The position numbers and the translations under genes are program-made. Positions 19,765 to 28,119 of a stretch of 64,000 bases of DNA are shown piece by piece; the first letter of the stretch is position 1; every line of letters begins with the position of its first letter. Under the pieces are notes generated by a model. That model was not told where the DNA came from, ran no database searches, and worked only from the letters and a program-made list of their open reading frames with translations. Origin of the DNA: Pseudomonas sp. ok272 (lineage in GTDB: Bacteria > Pseudomonadota > Gammaproteobacteria > Pseudomonadales > Pseudomonadaceae); NCBI RefSeq assembly GCF_900109995.1, contig NZ_FOCB01000003.1, positions 124,001 to 188,000 of the forward strand, read 5' to 3'.

Positions 19765-20622
19765 TCAGCAGCGCCCCTCAAGAATCGCCGCATACCCCTC
19801 GCGATAACTCGGGTAGCGCGGCTCCCAGCCCAGTGCCTTCGCCCGGGCATTGCTGCAACGCTTGCTGCCTGTGCGACGCACGCTGGCATCCTCGGCCCAC
19901 TCGGTCACGCCCAGGTACTCACGCAGCCAGCCCACCACATCGGCCAGCGGTGCCGGTGCATCGTCGACGCCGAGGTAGCAATCCTCAAGCACAGCACCCT
20001 GGTCATCCGCCTTGAGCAAGAACGCCAGCAGGCCGGCCGCATCGTCAGCGTGAATCCGGTTGCCATACAGCGGTGGATCGATCGCCACGCGATAGCCCTG
20101 GCGCACCTGGGTCAGCAGCCACTCGCGGCCCGGGCCATAAATGCCGGTCAAGCGCACCACGCTGGCCGGGATACCACTCTTGAGCGCCACCTGCTCGGCT
20201 TCCAGCATCACCCGCCCGGAATACGCAGACGCTTTCGCCGGCGAGGTTTCATCCACCCATTCGCCACCTTGCTGCTCGTAGACACTGCTGCTGGAGACAA
20301 ACAGCAGGCGCTTGGGCGCCTGGCCGTAGTCGTTCAACCACTCCAGGACATTCTTCAACCCCTGGACATACGCGGCACGGTACCCGGCCTCATCGTGATC
20401 GGTGGCCGCCGCGCAGTACACCAGGTAGTCCACGCCGCCGATTGGCCAGGTGGCGGGGCACTCGTCATTGAACAGGTCGCCGGCCACCCCGATCACCCCC
20501 TCGGGCAAGCGCGAAATGTCACGGCGCAGACCATGGACTTCCCAGCCCAGGGACAACAGTTGAGTGGCCAGACGGCCGCCAACATCGCCACAACCGGCGA
20601 TTAAAACAGAAGGCCAAGACAT
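19765..20622 (-). CDS. NAD(P)-dependent epimerase/SDR family protein (YeeZ-like)
   Basis: A 285-residue Rossmann-fold protein. The start is the ATG for MSWPSVLIAGCGDVGG, immediately giving the nucleotide-binding GxGxxGG pattern and having GAGGGG upstream. The preceding 27 codons are non-coding. VSSSSVYEQQGGEWVDE (about 110-126) and YSGRVMLEAEQ hold the catalytic Ser/Tyr region of extended SDRs, although the classical YxxxK is only partly kept. The substrate is unknown. It is divergent from the exbB operon. Confidence 0.8.
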   Translation of the reverse strand: MSWPSVLIAGCGDVGGRLATQLLSLGWEVHGLRRDISRLPEGVIGVAGDLFNDECPATWPIGGVDYLVYCAAATDHDEAGYRAAYVQGLKNVLEWLNDYGQAPKRLLFVSSSSVYEQQGGEWVDETSPAKASAYSGRVMLEAEQVALKSGIPASVVRLTGIYGPGREWLLTQVRQGYRVAIDPPLYGNRIHADDAAGLLAFLLKADDQGAVLEDCYLGVDDAPAPLADVVGWLREYLGVTEWAEDASVRRTGSKRCSNARAKALGWEPRYPSYREGYAAILEGRC

Positions 20623-20809
20623 CAAAATCCCCTCGTCAGAAAGGCACAGACTAGCCGCCACAGTGGACGAGCGGCTAGCCATGTCGGAAAAAAACCAATG
20701 CAATTGCTTCTGTTAACAAGAATTACTTGCAATAATGCCCGCCACTTTTGTTCTCGGCCCACGAGGCCTGGAAGGACATTAACCCTCTTTTTTCTCAGGT
20801 CCGGCCAGC

Positions 20810-21811
20810 ATGAAACCTAACCTACTCTGCGCTTCGTCAATCCTGTCTGTCCGCCCGGCCCGCTCCCTGGCCGCGACGGCGGCCCTGCTGTTCGGCCTGC
20901 TGCTGGCACCGTGCGCCGCCTTTGCCGATGAGCCCACCACCGGCGCCACGCCAGCCGCATCGGTCAGCGCACCCGCCGTCAATGCCGCCCCTGGCAACGT
21001 CGCGCAGGGCACGCCGGTCGTTACCCCGGTTACCGCCGACCCGGCCCTGGCGGTGCAAGACTCGATTGACCCACCCGAAGTGCTGGAAGCCGACAACACC
21101 CTGGGCATGGCCCACGACCTGTCGCCGTGGGGCATGTACCAGAACGCCGACATCATCGTGAAGATCGTGATGATCGGCCTGGCCATCGCCTCGATCATTA
21201 CCTGGACCATCTGGATCGCCAAGGGCCTTGAGCTGATGGGCGCCAAGCGTCGCCTGCGGGGTGAAATCGCCCACCTGAAGAAAGCCACGACCCTGAAGGA
21301 AGCCAGCACCACGGCGACCCAGCAAGGCACCCTGGCCAACCTGCTGGTCCACGACGCCCTGGAAGAGATGCGCCTGTCGGCCAACAGCCGTGAAAAAGAA
21401 GGCATCAAGGAACGCGTCAGCTTCCGCCTTGAGCGCCTGGTCGCCGCGTGCGGTCGCAACATGAGCAGCGGCACCGGTGTGCTGGCGACCATCGGCTCCA
21501 CCGCACCGTTCGTCGGCCTGTTCGGCACCGTGTGGGGCATCATGAACAGCTTCATCGGCATCGCCAAGACCCAGACCACCAACCTCGCCGTCGTCGCCCC
21601 CGGCATCGCCGAAGCCCTGCTCGCTACCGCCCTGGGCCTGGTGGCCGCGATTCCAGCCGTGGTCATCTACAACGTCTTCGCCCGCTCCATCGCCGGCTAC
21701 AAGGCCCAGGTTTCCGACGCGTCGGCCGAAGTCCTGCTGCTGGTCAGCCGCGACCTCGATCACCTGCCGAGCGAGCGCATCACGCAACCGCACATGGTCA
21801 AGGTAGGGTAA
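20810..21811 (+). CDS. exbB: TonB-system proton channel subunit ExbB
   Basis: A 333-residue inner-membrane protein that, with ExbD, energises TonB using the proton gradient. It has a long N-terminal extension with a signal-peptide-like hydrophobic segment and an Ala/Pro/Thr-rich stretch up to about residue 95, as in the P. putida type and unlike the 244-residue E. coli protein. The core has three helices: IIVKIVMIGLAIASIITWTIWIAKG (about 115-139), the STAPFVGLFGTVWGIMNSF segment (about 225-243) and ALLATALGLVAAIPAVVIYNV (about 265-285). It is first in the exbB-exbD-tonB operon. Confidence 0.95.
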   Translation: MKPNLLCASSILSVRPARSLAATAALLFGLLLAPCAAFADEPTTGATPAASVSAPAVNAAPGNVAQGTPVVTPVTADPALAVQDSIDPPEVLEADNTLGMAHDLSPWGMYQNADIIVKIVMIGLAIASIITWTIWIAKGLELMGAKRRLRGEIAHLKKATTLKEASTTATQQGTLANLLVHDALEEMRLSANSREKEGIKERVSFRLERLVAACGRNMSSGTGVLATIGSTAPFVGLFGTVWGIMNSFIGIAKTQTTNLAVVAPGIAEALLATALGLVAAIPAVVIYNVFARSIAGYKAQVSDASAEVLLLVSRDLDHLPSERITQPHMVKVG

Positions 21812-21817
21812 TCCGCC

Positions 21818-22246
21818 ATGGGCTTGCATTTAAAGGAAGGCGCAGACGACGATCTGGCCGAGAACCACGAAATCAACGTCACGCCGTTCATCGACGTGAT
21901 GCTGGTGCTGCTGATCATCTTCATGGTGGCGGCCCCGCTGGCCACCGTGGACATCAAGGTTGACCTGCCCGCCTCGACCGCCAAGCCGGCGCCGCGGCCA
22001 GAAAAGCCGGTGTTCCTCAGCGTCAAGGCTGACCAGCGCCTGTACCTGGGCGAAGACGAAGTCAAAGCCGAGACCCTCGGCGCGACCCTCGATGCACGCA
22101 CCCAGGGCAAGAAAGACACCACCATCTTCTTCCAGGCCGACAAAGGCGTGGACTACGGCGACCTGATGCACGTCATGGATGCGTTGCGTGCCGCCGGCTA
22201 CCTGAAAGTCGGCCTGGTGGGACTTGAGACGGCAGCCAAGAAATGA
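21818..22246 (+). CDS. exbD: TonB-system proton channel subunit ExbD
   Basis: A 142-residue protein with one N-terminal transmembrane helix and a periplasmic domain. The membrane segment NVTPFIDVMLVLLIIFMVAA (about 20-39) contains the conserved Asp (D26) needed for proton use. It starts 6 bases after exbB and its stop overlaps the tonB start by four bases, so the three genes are translationally coupled. Confidence 0.97.
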   Translation: MGLHLKEGADDDLAENHEINVTPFIDVMLVLLIIFMVAAPLATVDIKVDLPASTAKPAPRPEKPVFLSVKADQRLYLGEDEVKAETLGATLDARTQGKKDTTIFFQADKGVDYGDLMHVMDALRAAGYLKVGLVGLETAAKK

Positions 22247-22992
22247 TCACGACGCGCCAAAAGCTGACGCGTTACGGCGGTAGCCTGGCAGTGGTACTGG
22301 GCGTCCATGCGGTCGCGGTAATCCTCGCGCTCAACTGGAAGTCCTCGCCCCCTGTCGAGTTGCCGCCGATGGCGATGCTGGTCGAGTTGGCGCCGATCCC
22401 GGCCCCTCCGACCCCGGCACCGCCGAAGGTGATAACGCCACCACAACCACCGGCACCGGTAGAAGAACTGCCGTTACCCAAACTTGCCGAAGCACCCAAG
22501 CCGACCCTCTCGGTGCCCAAGCCAGTCAAACCCAAGCCCAAGCCGCAACCGCCCAAACCGCTAGAGAAAAAGCCCGAGTTGCCGAAGGAAAAACCTTCCG
22601 AGGAACCGCCTTCCGAGACCCCGCCGAGCAACACGCCGCCGGTCAAATCGGCGCAACCGGCACCTGGCCCGAGCCCCGCGCAGAATGCCGCCAAGGTCAA
22701 CTGGCAAGGCACATTGCTGGCGCACCTGCAGAAGTACAAAAAGTACCCTCCGGGCGCCCAGGCACGTGGCAAGGAAGGCTTGAACCGTCTGCGCTTCGTG
22801 GTCGATGCCGAAGGCCAGGTGCTGTCGTTCGAGCTGGTAGGACGCTCGGGCAATGCCGATCTGGACCGGGCCACCCTGGAAATGATCCGCCGCGCCCAGC
22901 CCCTGCCCAAGCCACCGGCTGACCTGTTGAACAACGGCTCGGTCGAGATCGTTGCACCGTTTGTGTACTCACTGGAAAAACGCCGGCGCTAA
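22243..22992 (+). CDS. tonB: TonB energy-transducing protein
   Basis: A 249-residue protein that transmits ExbBD energy to outer-membrane receptors for siderophores and other large ligands. It has one N-terminal membrane anchor (about 11-28), a periplasm-spanning Pro-rich zone (about 48-150) with KP/EP repeats such as VKPKPKPQPPKP, and a C-terminal TonB domain with YPPGAQARGKEGLNRLRFVVD and an FVYSL end. The start overlaps exbD by ATGA. A REP pair follows, with no clear intrinsic terminator. Confidence 0.95.
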   Translation: MITTRQKLTRYGGSLAVVLGVHAVAVILALNWKSSPPVELPPMAMLVELAPIPAPPTPAPPKVITPPQPPAPVEELPLPKLAEAPKPTLSVPKPVKPKPKPQPPKPLEKKPELPKEKPSEEPPSETPPSNTPPVKSAQPAPGPSPAQNAAKVNWQGTLLAHLQKYKKYPPGAQARGKEGLNRLRFVVDAEGQVLSFELVGRSGNADLDRATLEMIRRAQPLPKPPADLLNNGSVEIVAPFVYSLEKRRR

Positions 22993-23009
22993 ACACCACG
23001 TGAATCCCT

Positions 23010-23103
23010 TGTGGGAGCGAGCCTGCTCGCGAAAAGGACATGTCAGGCAACATCCTTGTTGCTGACTCTCCGCCTTCGCCGGCAAGCCGGGCTCGCTCCC
23101 ACA
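23010..23103. repeat. REP pair (type GTGGGAGCGAG)
   Basis: TGTGGGAGCGAGCCTGCTCG on the left faces the complement on the right, which carries a small variation (GGCAAGCCGGGCTCGCTCCC). It lies between tonB and oxyR and may also form a stable 3' end for the exbBD-tonB mRNA. Confidence 0.9.
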
Positions 23104-23249
23104 TAAATGATCAGCGCTGAACACAAGGCCTTCGCCCCACCTGCCAACCGCATACACATTGCCTGGTGTCACCCAACGCACTCAGTCTGATAACGTGCGT
23201 CTATCGATTGCAGCCGTTATGCTTGGCCGTAACCTCATGGACGCCCGCT

Positions 23250-24173
23250 ATGACCCTCACAGAATTACGCTACATCGTTACCCTCGCCCAAGAACAGCAC
23301 TTCGGCCACGCGGCCGAGCGCTGCCACGTCAGCCAGCCGACCTTGTCGGTGGGTGTGAAGAAACTTGAAGACGAACTCGGTGTGCTGATTTTCGAGCGCA
23401 GCAAAAGCGCGGTGCGCGTGACCCCGGTCGGCGAAGGCATCGTCGCCCAGGCCCAGAAGGTCCTGGAGCAGGCCCAAAGCATCCGTGAGCTGGCCCAGGC
23501 CGGCAAGAACCAACTGACCGCCCCACTCAAGGTCGGCGCGATCTACACCGTCGGCCCGTACCTGTTCCCGCACCTGATCCCGCAACTGCACCGGGTTGCC
23601 CCGCAGATGCCGTTGTACATCGAAGAAAACTTCACCCACGTCCTGCGCGACAAACTGCGCAACGGCGAGCTGGACGCGATCATCATCGCCCTGCCGTTCC
23701 ATGAAGCCGACGTGCTGACCCTGCCGCTCTACGACGAGCCGTTCTACGTGCTGATGCCGGCCCAGCACCCCTGGACCCAGAAAGCCACCATCGACGCCAG
23801 CCAGCTCAACGACAAGAGCCTGTTGCTGCTGGGCGAAGGCCATTGCTTCCGCGACCAGGTACTCGAAGCCTGCCCGACCCTGGCCAAGGGCGGCGACGGC
23901 GCCAAGCACACCACGGTCGAGTCCAGCTCGCTGGAAACCATTCGCCACATGGTCGCCTCGGGCCTGGGGATTTCGATCCTGCCGCTGTCGGCCGTCGACA
24001 GCCACCACTACGCCCCCGGCGTGCTCGAAGTGCGGCCATTGACGCCACCGGTGCCCTTCCGCACCGTGGCCATCGCCTGGCGCGCCAGCTTCCCACGGCC
24101 CAAGGCAATCGAAATCCTCGCCGACTCGATCCGCCTGTGCTCGGTGAGCAAACCGACCACCCCGGAAGGTTAA
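23250..24173 (+). CDS. oxyR: Hydrogen peroxide-inducible transcriptional regulator OxyR
   Basis: A 307-residue LysR-type regulator. The HTH is in 1-60 (QEQHFGHAAERCHVSQPTLSVGVKKLE). The redox pair is present at the expected positions: C199 in GHCFRD and C208 in LEACPT, spaced as in E. coli OxyR. The start is the ATG for MTLTELRYIV because the family begins there; the extra 28 codons upstream are non-coding. It is followed by recG after 9 bases, the usual Pseudomonas oxyR-recG order. Confidence 0.97.
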   Translation: MTLTELRYIVTLAQEQHFGHAAERCHVSQPTLSVGVKKLEDELGVLIFERSKSAVRVTPVGEGIVAQAQKVLEQAQSIRELAQAGKNQLTAPLKVGAIYTVGPYLFPHLIPQLHRVAPQMPLYIEENFTHVLRDKLRNGELDAIIIALPFHEADVLTLPLYDEPFYVLMPAQHPWTQKATIDASQLNDKSLLLLGEGHCFRDQVLEACPTLAKGGDGAKHTTVESSSLETIRHMVASGLGISILPLSAVDSHHYAPGVLEVRPLTPPVPFRTVAIAWRASFPRPKAIEILADSIRLCSVSKPTTPEG

Positions 24174-24182
24174 GCGTTCGTC

Positions 24183-26258
24183 ATGACTGAGCTGTCGCAC
24201 GTGCCGGTCACGGCACTCAAGGGTGTCGGCGAGGCCATGGCCGAAAAGCTGGCCAAGGTCGGCCTGGAGAACCTCCAGGACGTCTTGTTCCACCTGCCGC
24301 TGCGTTACCAGGATCGCACCCGCGTGGTGCCGATCGGCCATCTGCGCCCGGGCCAGGACGCGGTGATCGAAGGCACCGTCAGCGGCGCCGACGTGGTCAT
24401 GGGCCGACGGCGCAGCCTGGTGGTGCGCCTGCAGGACGGCACGGGCGGCTTGAGCCTGCGCTTCTACCACTTCAGCAACGCGCAGAAAGAAGGCCTCAAG
24501 CGTGGCACGCGCATTCGCTGCTACGGCGAAGCGCGGCCTGGCGCCTCGGGACTGGAGATCTACCACCCAGAGTACCGCGCCATCACCGGCGACGAGCCGC
24601 CACCGGTGGATGAAACCCTGACCCCGGTCTACCCGCTCACCGAGGGCCTGACCCAGCAACGCCTGCGCCAACTGTGCATGCAGACCCTGGCCCTGCTCGG
24701 CCCCAGCAGCCTGCCCGACTGGCTGCCCAAGGAACTGGCGCGCGACTACCAACTGGCGCCGCTGGACGACGCCATTCGCTACCTGCACCACCCGCCCGCC
24801 GATGCCGACGTCGACGAACTCGCCCTCGGTCATCACTGGGCGCAGCACCGCCTGGCCTTTGAAGAGCTGCTGACCCATCAGCTGTCGCAGCAACGCCTGC
24901 GCGAGAGCATGCGGTCCTTGCGCGCCCCGGCCATGCCCAAGGCCAGCCGACTGCCCGCGCTATACCTGGCCAACCTGGGCTTCCCACCGACCGGCGCGCA
25001 GCAACGGGTGGGCAATGAAATCGCCTACGACCTGAGCCAGCACGAACCCATGTTGCGTCTGATCCAGGGCGACGTCGGCGCCGGCAAGACCGTGGTCGCT
25101 GCCCTCGCGGCCCTGCAAGCCCTGGAAGCGGGCTACCAAGTGGCCCTGATGGCGCCCACCGAAATCCTCGCCGAACAGCACTTCATCACCTTCAAGCGCT
25201 GGCTCGAACCCCTGGGCCTGGAAGTCGCCTGGCTGGCCGGCAAGCTCAAGGGCAAGCACCGCGTCGCCGCCCTCGAACAGATCGCCAGCGGCACGCCGAT
25301 GGTGGTCGGCACCCACGCGCTGTTCCAGGACGAAGTGCAGTTCAAGAACCTGGCGCTGGTGATCATCGACGAACAGCACCGCTTCGGCGTCCAGCAACGC
25401 CTGGCCCTGCGCCAGAAAGGCATGGGCGGGCGGATGTGCCCGCACCAGTTGATCATGACGGCGACACCGATCCCGCGGACCCTGGCCATGAGCGCCTACG
25501 CCGACCTCGACACCTCGATCCTCGACGAACTGCCGCCCGGCCGGACCCCGGTCAACACCGTGCTGGTCACCGACACGCGGCGGGTCGAAGTCATCGAACG
25601 GGTGCGCGCCGCCTGCGCCGAAGGGCGCCAGGCCTACTGGGTGTGCACGCTGATCGAAGAGTCGGAGGAACTCACCTGCCAGGCCGCCGAGACCACCTAC
25701 CAAGACCTCACCGCCGCCCTCGGCGAGTTGAAAGTGGGCTTGATCCACGGCCGCATGAAACCGGTCGAGAAAGCCGCGGTGATGGCTGAGTTCAAGGCCG
25801 GCAACCTGCAACTGCTCGTCGCCACCACCGTGATCGAAGTCGGCGTCGACGTGCCCAATGCCAGCTTGATGATCATCGAAAACCCCGAGCGCCTGGGCCT
25901 GGCCCAACTGCACCAACTGCGGGGCCGGGTCGGCCGGGGCAGCGCCGCCAGCCACTGCGTGCTGCTCTACCACCCGCCCCTGTCACAGATCGGTCGCCAG
26001 CGCCTGGGCATCATGCGCGAGACCAACGACGGCTTTGTGATCGCCGAGAAAGACCTGGAACTGCGCGGCCCCGGCGAAATGCTCGGCACCCGGCAGACCG
26101 GCCTGCTGCAATTCAAGGTCGCTGACCTGATGCGCGATGCCGACCTGTTGCCCGCCGTGCGCGACGCGGCCCAGGCCCTGCTGGAGCACTGGCCGGACCA
26201 CGTCAGCCCACTGCTCGACCGCTGGTTGCGCCATGGCCAGCAATACGGTCAAGTGTGA
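24183..26258 (+). CDS. recG: ATP-dependent DNA helicase RecG
   Basis: A 691-residue helicase that remodels stalled replication forks and recombination intermediates. An N-terminal wedge (OB) domain (about 60-160) precedes the two RecA-like domains. Helicase motifs: Walker A GDVGAGKTVVA (about 296-306), DEQH box IIDEQHRFGV (about 394-403), MTATPIPRTLAMSAYADLD (about 424-442), and QLRGRVGRG near 580. Length matches the family. Confidence 0.97.
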   Translation: MTELSHVPVTALKGVGEAMAEKLAKVGLENLQDVLFHLPLRYQDRTRVVPIGHLRPGQDAVIEGTVSGADVVMGRRRSLVVRLQDGTGGLSLRFYHFSNAQKEGLKRGTRIRCYGEARPGASGLEIYHPEYRAITGDEPPPVDETLTPVYPLTEGLTQQRLRQLCMQTLALLGPSSLPDWLPKELARDYQLAPLDDAIRYLHHPPADADVDELALGHHWAQHRLAFEELLTHQLSQQRLRESMRSLRAPAMPKASRLPALYLANLGFPPTGAQQRVGNEIAYDLSQHEPMLRLIQGDVGAGKTVVAALAALQALEAGYQVALMAPTEILAEQHFITFKRWLEPLGLEVAWLAGKLKGKHRVAALEQIASGTPMVVGTHALFQDEVQFKNLALVIIDEQHRFGVQQRLALRQKGMGGRMCPHQLIMTATPIPRTLAMSAYADLDTSILDELPPGRTPVNTVLVTDTRRVEVIERVRAACAEGRQAYWVCTLIEESEELTCQAAETTYQDLTAALGELKVGLIHGRMKPVEKAAVMAEFKAGNLQLLVATTVIEVGVDVPNASLMIIENPERLGLAQLHQLRGRVGRGSAASHCVLLYHPPLSQIGRQRLGIMRETNDGFVIAEKDLELRGPGEMLGTRQTGLLQFKVADLMRDADLLPAVRDAAQALLEHWPDHVSPLLDRWLRHGQQYGQV

Positions 26259-26328
26259 AATGCCTCTCAGTTAATCGACCAAAGGCGTAGGCAAGCTGGT
26301 TATACTCCCGGTCATTGTAGGAAACCGG

Positions 26329-27738
26329 ATGCAGACCATGACTGAAGTTGCCCACGCCACGGAAGCCCCGCACACCCCTTCTGCTATCCGGCTGCTGCTC
26401 GGCAAGCTTGGCATCAGCTATACCGAAATCCTTGACCACCCCGGCCTCAACGCCGAGCGCAAGGTTCAGGCGGTGTTGCTCGACGACGCCATTGGCGCAC
26501 TCATGGTGCTGTTCCCACAGAGCCAACTGCTGGACCTCAACCGCCTCGCCGAACTCACCGGCCGACGCCTCACGGCGGTCTCCACCGAGCGCCTGGAAAA
26601 GATGCTCGGCAAACACAGCCTGAGCCTGCTGCCCGGCCTGCCGGCGCTCACCAGCTCACCGTGCCTGTATGAAGAAAGCCTGCTGCAACAACCCTTGCTG
26701 CTGATCAACTCCGACGAGCCCAACGTGCTCCTGGAAATCACCCGCGAAGCCTTCAAGGGCATGCTGAGCAAGGCCAGCGCCGCGAACTTCGGCGAGGCCC
26801 TGAGCCGCATCCGCCCCAACCTCGACCGCCCGGACGATGACCGCAAGGAAATCACCCAAGCCGTGCAGGCCTTCACCGCGCGACGCATCCAGCAACGCCT
26901 GGAAGCCACCATCGAAATCCCGCCGCTGGCCGAAACCGCGCAGAAGATCATCACGCTGCGGGTCGACCCCAACGCCACCATCGATGACATCACCAGCGTG
27001 GTCGAGACCGATCCTGCACTGGCCGCGCAAGTCGTGAGCTGGGCGGCATCACCCTACTACGCCTCGCCGGGCAAGATCCGCTCGGTGGAAGACGCCATCG
27101 TGCGCGTGCTCGGCTTTGACCTGGTGATCAACCTGGCGCTGGGCCTGGCCCTGGGTAAAACCCTGAGCCTGCCCAAGGACCACCCGCAACAGGCCACGCC
27201 GTACTGGCAGCAGTCGATCTACACCGCGGCCGTCATCGAAGGCCTGACCCGCGCCATGCCCCGCGCCCAGCGCCCGGAAGCCGGCCTGACCTACCTGGCC
27301 GGCCTGCTGCACAACTTTGGCTACCTGCTACTGGCCCACGTCTTCCCGCCGCACTTCTCGCTGATCTGCCGTCACCTGGAGGTCAACCCGCACCTGTGCC
27401 ACAGCTACGTCGAACAGCACCTGCTGGGCATCAGCCGCGAACAGATCGGCGCGTGGTTGATGCGCCATTGGGACATGCCGGAAGAACTGTCCACCGCCCT
27501 GCGCTTCCAGCACGACCCGGCCTACGACGGCGACTACGCCGAATACGCGAACCTGGTGTGCCTGGCCGTGCGCCTGCTGCGCGCCCGCGGCATCGGCTCC
27601 GGCCCCGACCAGAGCATCCCCGACGACCTGTTCGAGCGCCTGGGCCTGAGCCGCGACAAAGCCGAAGACGTCGTCGGCAAAGTACTGGAAGCCGAAGTGC
27701 TCTTGCGCGAACTGGCGTCGCAGTTCACCCACGCTTAA
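26329..27738 (+). CDS. YbaK-like aminoacyl-tRNA deacylase domain fused to HDOD domain
   Basis: A 469-residue two-domain protein. The N-terminal part (about 15-160) resembles the YbaK/ProX editing fold (SAIRLLLGKLGISYTEILDHPGLNAERKVQAVLLDDAIGA). The C-terminal part (about 195-445) is an HDOD domain, a signalling version of the HD fold that lacks full phosphodiesterase residues (AQVVSWAASPYYASPGKIRSVEDAIVRVLG). The start ATG follows AGGAAA by six bases. The last codons and stop are duplicated at 28922-28992 beyond the inserted antitoxin-Fic cassette, so the gene's 3' end is one half of a direct repeat. Function is unknown. Confidence 0.85.
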   Translation: MQTMTEVAHATEAPHTPSAIRLLLGKLGISYTEILDHPGLNAERKVQAVLLDDAIGALMVLFPQSQLLDLNRLAELTGRRLTAVSTERLEKMLGKHSLSLLPGLPALTSSPCLYEESLLQQPLLLINSDEPNVLLEITREAFKGMLSKASAANFGEALSRIRPNLDRPDDDRKEITQAVQAFTARRIQQRLEATIEIPPLAETAQKIITLRVDPNATIDDITSVVETDPALAAQVVSWAASPYYASPGKIRSVEDAIVRVLGFDLVINLALGLALGKTLSLPKDHPQQATPYWQQSIYTAAVIEGLTRAMPRAQRPEAGLTYLAGLLHNFGYLLLAHVFPPHFSLICRHLEVNPHLCHSYVEQHLLGISREQIGAWLMRHWDMPEELSTALRFQHDPAYDGDYAEYANLVCLAVRLLRARGIGSGPDQSIPDDLFERLGLSRDKAEDVVGKVLEAEVLLRELASQFTHA

Positions 27739-27761
27739 ACGGCAATCGCGAGCAGGCTCGC
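27676..27761 (+). repeat. Direct repeat copy 1 (3' end of HDOD gene plus REP half)
   Basis: This segment holds the last ~21 codons and stop of the HDOD gene followed by a half REP (CGCGAGCAGGCTCGC). A second copy is at 28922-28992. The two share a perfect core of 34 bases (27700-27733 with 28931-28964); over 27697-27761 there are about six mismatches. Copy 2 lacks 15 bases present here (27686-27700). Confidence 0.85.
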
Positions 27762-27827
27762 GATGAGTCCGACGTGCTCCCGCTGCCGCTCCCTTGACCA
27801 ACCCACAAGGACAACAAACGGGTGCCC

Positions 27828-27847
27828 TGCTATGATTTGCCTGCAAA
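27828..27847 (+). promoter_or_regulatory. Extended -10 promoter with operator-like palindrome for antitoxin-fic
   Basis: TGC immediately before TATGAT (27828-27836) fits an extended -10 promoter, with no good -35 at 17 bases. A palindrome, TTTGC-CT-GCAAA (27836-27847), overlaps the expected transcription start. It is well placed for autoregulation of a toxin-antitoxin pair. GAGGG and the antitoxin ATG (27862) follow closely. Confidence 0.5.
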
Positions 27848-27861
27848 CAGAGGGCTTTGCA

Positions 27862-28119
27862 ATGACCCAAACAGCTGCTGTCAGTGTTGCACGTCAAGTT
27901 CGCCAGCTTGCCAAAGATCACATGGTCACTGCGGACCCTGACGACATGAGCCGTATGGCGGTGACCATTACTCGCATGGCGGGGGATGTCGTTGAGTTGG
28001 ATGGCGTCGAGCAGTTGCTCGTCAACCTCAAGAAAAAAGGTGTCCTGAGCAAGCTTGAGACCCTGGTGCTGCAAGGGCGCTACCTTCAGGAAAGACGCTC
28101 ACAGAACCGTAGCGCATGA
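27862..28119 (+). CDS. Putative Fic-associated antitoxin
   Basis: An 85-residue protein directly upstream of the fic gene, with a 4-base ATGA overlap. The start is the ATG for MTQTAAVSVARQVRQ because GAGGG lies eight bases upstream and the promoter maps just before it. It is rich in helix-forming residues (DDMSRMAVTITRMAGDVVELDGVEQLLVNLKKKGVLSKLETLVLQGRYLQERR). The role as antitoxin is inferred from gene order, size and coupling, as in known FicA-type or AntF-type partners. I could not find the canonical inhibitory pattern [S/T]xxxE[G/N] in it. Base composition is lower in GC than the flanking genes, suggesting transfer. Confidence 0.65.
   Translation: MTQTAAVSVARQVRQLAKDHMVTADPDDMSRMAVTITRMAGDVVELDGVEQLLVNLKKKGVLSKLETLVLQGRYLQERRSQNRSA

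Noticed and set aside
20701..20809. Possible Fur box upstream of exbB-exbD-tonB
   Set aside because: The AT-rich stretch near 20711-20740 matches the 19-base Fur consensus at too few positions (about 7) to report, although iron control would be expected.
27794..27836. TTGACC ... TATGAT as a sigma-70 pair for the antitoxin gene
   Set aside because: The spacer is 31 bases, too long; the extended -10 explanation was kept instead.
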